From positions 1 to 64,000 of the forward strand of contig NZ_MPSZ01000005.1 of the NCBI RefSeq assembly GCF_001939065.1: a stretch of 64,000 nt of DNA. The letters are read 5' to 3'. The notes beneath the pieces are model-generated. The model did not search any database, was not told the origin of the DNA, and saw only the letters and a list, made by a program, of their open reading frames with translations. Of the stretch, positions 61,218 to 64,000 are shown piece by piece (position 1 is the stretch's first letter; each line of letters opens with the position of its first letter). This stretch comes from Exiguobacterium indicum HHS 31. GTDB lineage: Bacteria > Bacillota > Bacilli > Exiguobacteriales > Exiguobacteriaceae. The position numbers and the translations under genes are program-made.

Positions 61218-62147
61218 TTATCCAAGTAATGTGACGAGCAACGCTTTTTGTGCGTGGAGGCGATTCTCAGCTTGATCGAAGATGACCGATTGCTTGCCAT
61301 CGATGACGTCCGCCGTGACTTCCTCCCCGCGATGCGCCGGAAGGCAATGCAAGAAAATAGCTTCATCATTTGCTTGATTCATGATATTGGCATTAACCTG
61401 ATATCCTTCAAATGCTTGCAGACGCATCGTCGCTTCTTCTTCTTGTCCCATACTCGCGAAGACATCCGTATATACGACGTCTGCACCACTCGCTGCTTCC
61501 TCAGGATCCGTCATGACGATGATGTTTCCACCCGTTTCCTTCGCAATGACTTGTGCCTCATGAACGATTTGTGGATCAGGAGCATACGCCTCCGGCGCAC
61601 AGATGCGAACTTCCATTCCACTGAGCGCTCCACCAATCATCAGCGAATGGGCCATGTTATTTCCGTCCCCGATATATGTCAAAACCTTTCCAGATCGTGT
61701 TCCAAATGTCTCTTCGATTATCAGCAAGTCAGCAAGGACTTGGCACGGATGGTGTAGATCCGTCAATCCATTGATGATTGGAATCGTACCGTGTGCCGCA
61801 AGTGTGTCGACGATCTCATGACCGAACGTCCGAATCATCAGGGCATCGACGTAACGGCTCATGACTTGAATCGTATCTGAGAGCGGCTCCCCCCGCCCGA
61901 TTTGCATATCTGCTCCACTTAGCACGATCGGATGTCCACCGAGTTCGACGATACCCACCTCAAACGATAGACGTGTTCGCGTCGATGCCTTTTCAAACAA
62001 TAAGGCCACTTTTTTATGGCTTAATGCGTTTTGGTAGACACTCGGCTGATGCTTGATGTCTTTCGCGAGTGCCAATAGCTCCGTCAGTGCTTCCGGCGTC
62101 AGTTCCGCCATCGTCAAGAAATGCTTTAGTTGTTGCATCGTCTTCAT
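61218..62147 (-). CDS. argF: Ornithine carbamoyltransferase
   Basis: 309 residues, converts ornithine and carbamoyl phosphate to citrulline. Signatures: FEKASTRTRLSFEVG (carbamoyl-phosphate site, about 47-61), HPCQVLADL, DGNNMAHS and the HCLPAHRG ornithine motif (about 268-275). The chosen ATG overlaps the carB stop by 4 bp and follows AAGGAGGAAGTAAA; upstream in-frame codons lie inside carB. Confidence 0.96.
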   Translation of the reverse strand: MKTMQQLKHFLTMAELTPEALTELLALAKDIKHQPSVYQNALSHKKVALLFEKASTRTRLSFEVGIVELGGHPIVLSGADMQIGRGEPLSDTIQVMSRYVDALMIRTFGHEIVDTLAAHGTIPIINGLTDLHHPCQVLADLLIIEETFGTRSGKVLTYIGDGNNMAHSLMIGGALSGMEVRICAPEAYAPDPQIVHEAQVIAKETGGNIIVMTDPEEAASGADVVYTDVFASMGQEEEATMRLQAFEGYQVNANIMNQANDEAIFLHCLPAHRGEEVTADVIDGKQSVIFDQAENRLHAQKALLVTLLG

Positions 62148-64000
62148 TTTACTTCCTCCTTGATCGGCTCTGTCCATGTATGAAGTGGCTTCACAGCATA
62201 AGGGGACTTTTCTATCGCTTGTAGATGATAATGCGCTAATTCAGGTTCTGTCAGGACTTGTACCCCGGCAGCAAGCGCTGCTTCGCGACTCGCTTTTTCT
62301 TCTATCACGTGCGAATAGAAAATCGCACATTGTGCCCAGTCAATCGTTTCATCTAATGCTACACTCGTTCCGAAAGCCTCTGTATCTGCTCCAGCAACGA
62401 TGATGTCTCTCGTCGTCAAATGTCGTTTTGTCGTCTCGTCGAAAATGAAACGTTCCAGCGCCAGTCCATCTGTCGTCCATTGCAGCGTTTCACCTGTCGA
62501 ACGCATGACGGGACCTGTTTTCGGATCGACGCCTTGTAGTTTCAACGTTGAAAAAACAGGGGTCTTGACGGCATGGAAATCCAGTTGTGTCTGTTCCGTT
62601 GGTAGTGCGACCGCTTGACCGACCGCTGCTTGGACTGCCCACTGCAAGATCGGTTGACCGGTTACTTTAGCGACGATTGGTAACGTGCGGGAGGCACGTG
62701 GATTGATTTCTAGCACGTAGACTTGATCGTCATGCAAGACGAATTGGATATTGTACGCTCCTTTATAATCCATTCGTTGCCCGATCATCTGTGCAAATCG
62801 CTCGATTTCGCTCTGAACGGTAGCGCTGAGCGATACAGGTGGCAGAATCATCGTTGAATCTCCAGAGTGAACCCCTGCCCGTTCCAATTGCTCCATCAAA
62901 ATCGGAACGTACGTCGTTGTGCCGTCCGTAATACAGTCGACTTCGATTTCCTTTCCTTGGAGGTAGGCATCCACGAGGACAGGGAATGCCAATTCAGACA
63001 CGATCGTCTCTAATTGCTCTTGATCGTGGATGATATGCATTCCTTTACCTCCGATGACATAGGAAGGACGAATCATAACCGGATAACCGATCGTTGTTGC
63101 AACTTCTGTCATTTGTTCATGCGTCGCCACTTCTTGTCCTGGAATACGATCGATACCGATATCATCTAAAAATTGATAGAACCGCTCACGGTCTTCCATT
63201 TGGTCAATGACATCTGCCGTCGTTCCGAGAAGATGATAACCGGCGTTCTCCAAACCAGACGCCAGCGCAATTCCCGTTTGTCCTCCGAACTGGACTAGGA
63301 CGTCTTGGCAATCCTCTGCTTCTAGCACATGCATGACGTCTTCAAGTGTCAACGGCTCGACATACAGGCGATCTGCGACTTCGAAGTCGGTCGAGACGGT
63401 CTCTGGGTTATTGTTAATCATGATCGTTTCATAACCGGATGCTTGCAATGCACGTACCGCGTGAACGGAGCAATAATCAAATTCGATTCCTTGACCGATT
63501 CGAATGGGTCCCGCACCGATGACAGCGACTTTCTTTTTCGTCGATGCTGTGACTTCCGTTTGACCACTCCAGTTTCCGTAGAAATAAGGAGTCGCACTCT
63601 TGAACTCTCCCGCACATGTATCAATCATGTGATAGACAGGGAGGATGCCTTTTTCTTTACGTAAGTGCTCAATCTCTACAGCACTAACGCCCGTCAGAAG
63701 CGCAATTTGTTCGTCCGTAAAGCCCATCATTTTGGTTTGCTTTAGAGAACTTTCATCCGTTAAATCGATTTTTTGTTGCTGATCGACAAGGCGTTGAAGT
63801 ACTTTGACGAATAAAGCTTGTACTTTCGTCTGTTCGACGAGTGATTCGACGGTCGTCTCCTTGCGATCCAGTAGCGCGAGCATCGCAAGCAAGCGACGAT
63901 CTGTCGGCGCCATCACTTCTTTCCACAGCTCATCCGATTCCGCTGTTTTCATCCATGTCGGATAAAGAGGCGATTGCTCGACTCCTGCACCGCGCCACGC
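62144..64000 (-). CDS. carB: Carbamoyl-phosphate synthase large subunit, 3' part (runs off window)
   Basis: C-terminal part of CarB; the reading frame is open to the window edge, about 619 residues present of roughly 1000-1070. It holds the second ATP-grasp half with KVAVIGAGPIRIGQGIEFDYC, MINNNPETVSTDF, VIGGKGMHI and EINPRASRTLP, and the MGS-like C-terminal domain (from about LTTRDIIVAGAD). Pairing with argF suggests an arginine-specific carAB unit rather than the pyrimidine one (inference). Confidence 0.95.
   Translation of the reverse strand, partial: AWRGAGVEQSPLYPTWMKTAESDELWKEVMAPTDRRLLAMLALLDRKETTVESLVEQTKVQALFVKVLQRLVDQQQKIDLTDESSLKQTKMMGFTDEQIALLTGVSAVEIEHLRKEKGILPVYHMIDTCAGEFKSATPYFYGNWSGQTEVTASTKKKVAVIGAGPIRIGQGIEFDYCSVHAVRALQASGYETIMINNNPETVSTDFEVADRLYVEPLTLEDVMHVLEAEDCQDVLVQFGGQTGIALASGLENAGYHLLGTTADVIDQMEDRERFYQFLDDIGIDRIPGQEVATHEQMTEVATTIGYPVMIRPSYVIGGKGMHIIHDQEQLETIVSELAFPVLVDAYLQGKEIEVDCITDGTTTYVPILMEQLERAGVHSGDSTMILPPVSLSATVQSEIERFAQMIGQRMDYKGAYNIQFVLHDDQVYVLEINPRASRTLPIVAKVTGQPILQWAVQAAVGQAVALPTEQTQLDFHAVKTPVFSTLKLQGVDPKTGPVMRSTGETLQWTTDGLALERFIFDETTKRHLTTRDIIVAGADTEAFGTSVALDETIDWAQCAIFYSHVIEEKASREAALAAGVQVLTEPELAHYHLQAIEKSPYAVKPLHTWTEPIKEEVK

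Overview
The window is a 64 kb piece of a low-to-medium GC Firmicutes chromosome. Gene content, menaquinone genes, TagD-type wall teichoic acid genes, T-box control, a LiaFSR cassette and a CshA/YkuI/YitL/YfmR/YfmL set of Bacillus-like proteins point to a Bacillales member, and the combination fits Exiguobacterium best (inference, not proven). It is mostly ordinary core chromosome with no prophage, CRISPR array or insertion sequence carrying a transposase; the only mobile-looking DNA is a small transposase-less inverted-repeat element at 36.2-36.4 kb.

Layout. 0-2.4 kb: YihY membrane protein, a NUDIX hydrolase and a PfkB sugar/nucleoside kinase. 2.5-10.8 kb: the menaquinone locus, menA divergent from menF-D-H-B and menE-C. 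10.8-16.4 kb: methionine aminopeptidase, a YkuI-type degenerate EAL protein, RNA helicase CshA, a 330-bp structured intergenic region, and S1-domain CvfB. 16.2-25.9 kb: small secreted/membrane proteins, PlsC, a Uup/YfmR ABC-F ATPase, two tandem membrane diguanylate cyclases and a YfmL-type helicase. 26-29.3 kb: pflB-pflA preceded by two Rex-like operators. 29.3-32.5 kb: two convergent ribosome-acting genes, a resistance-type ABC-F protein and an RsgA-type GTPase, each preceded by a short leader peptide and mutually exclusive hairpins (transcription attenuator and translation attenuator respectively). 32.6-36.1 kb: liaIH-liaFSR cell-envelope stress operon. 36.4-39.7 kb: ba3-type cytochrome oxidase (subunits I, II, IIa) with an FNR box, next to an FNR-like regulator gene. 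39.8-42.6 kb: teichoic acid genes around tagD. 42.7-48.8 kb: aldehyde dehydrogenase, deoD, a YesMN-type two-component system, a purine permease. 48.9-56.1 kb: a CUT1 sugar ABC transporter whose binding protein is separated by 4 kb from its two permeases (K+/H+ antiporter, DedA protein and T-box-controlled asnA lie between), yet both parts carry the same 17-bp upstream element. 56.2-64 kb: fhs, lipase-like hydrolases, an immunity-like gene pair, tRNA-Gly, a metallo-hydrolase and argF-carB.

Themes. Respiration and redox switching: menaquinone synthesis, ba3 oxidase under an FNR-type regulator, and fermentative PFL under Rex-like sites; formate made by PFL can feed Fhs. Envelope: Lia system, teichoic acid enzymes, PlsC. 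Signalling: two GGDEF proteins without a visible I-site and one degenerate EAL protein. The most unusual signal is the rsgA leader: a 22-codon ORF overlapping alternative hairpins, one of which masks the GTPase Shine-Dalgarno sequence, the architecture of erm/cat antibiotic-inducible genes but placed in front of a ribosome-maturation GTPase and tail-to-tail with an ABC-F ribosome-protection gene that has its own leader.
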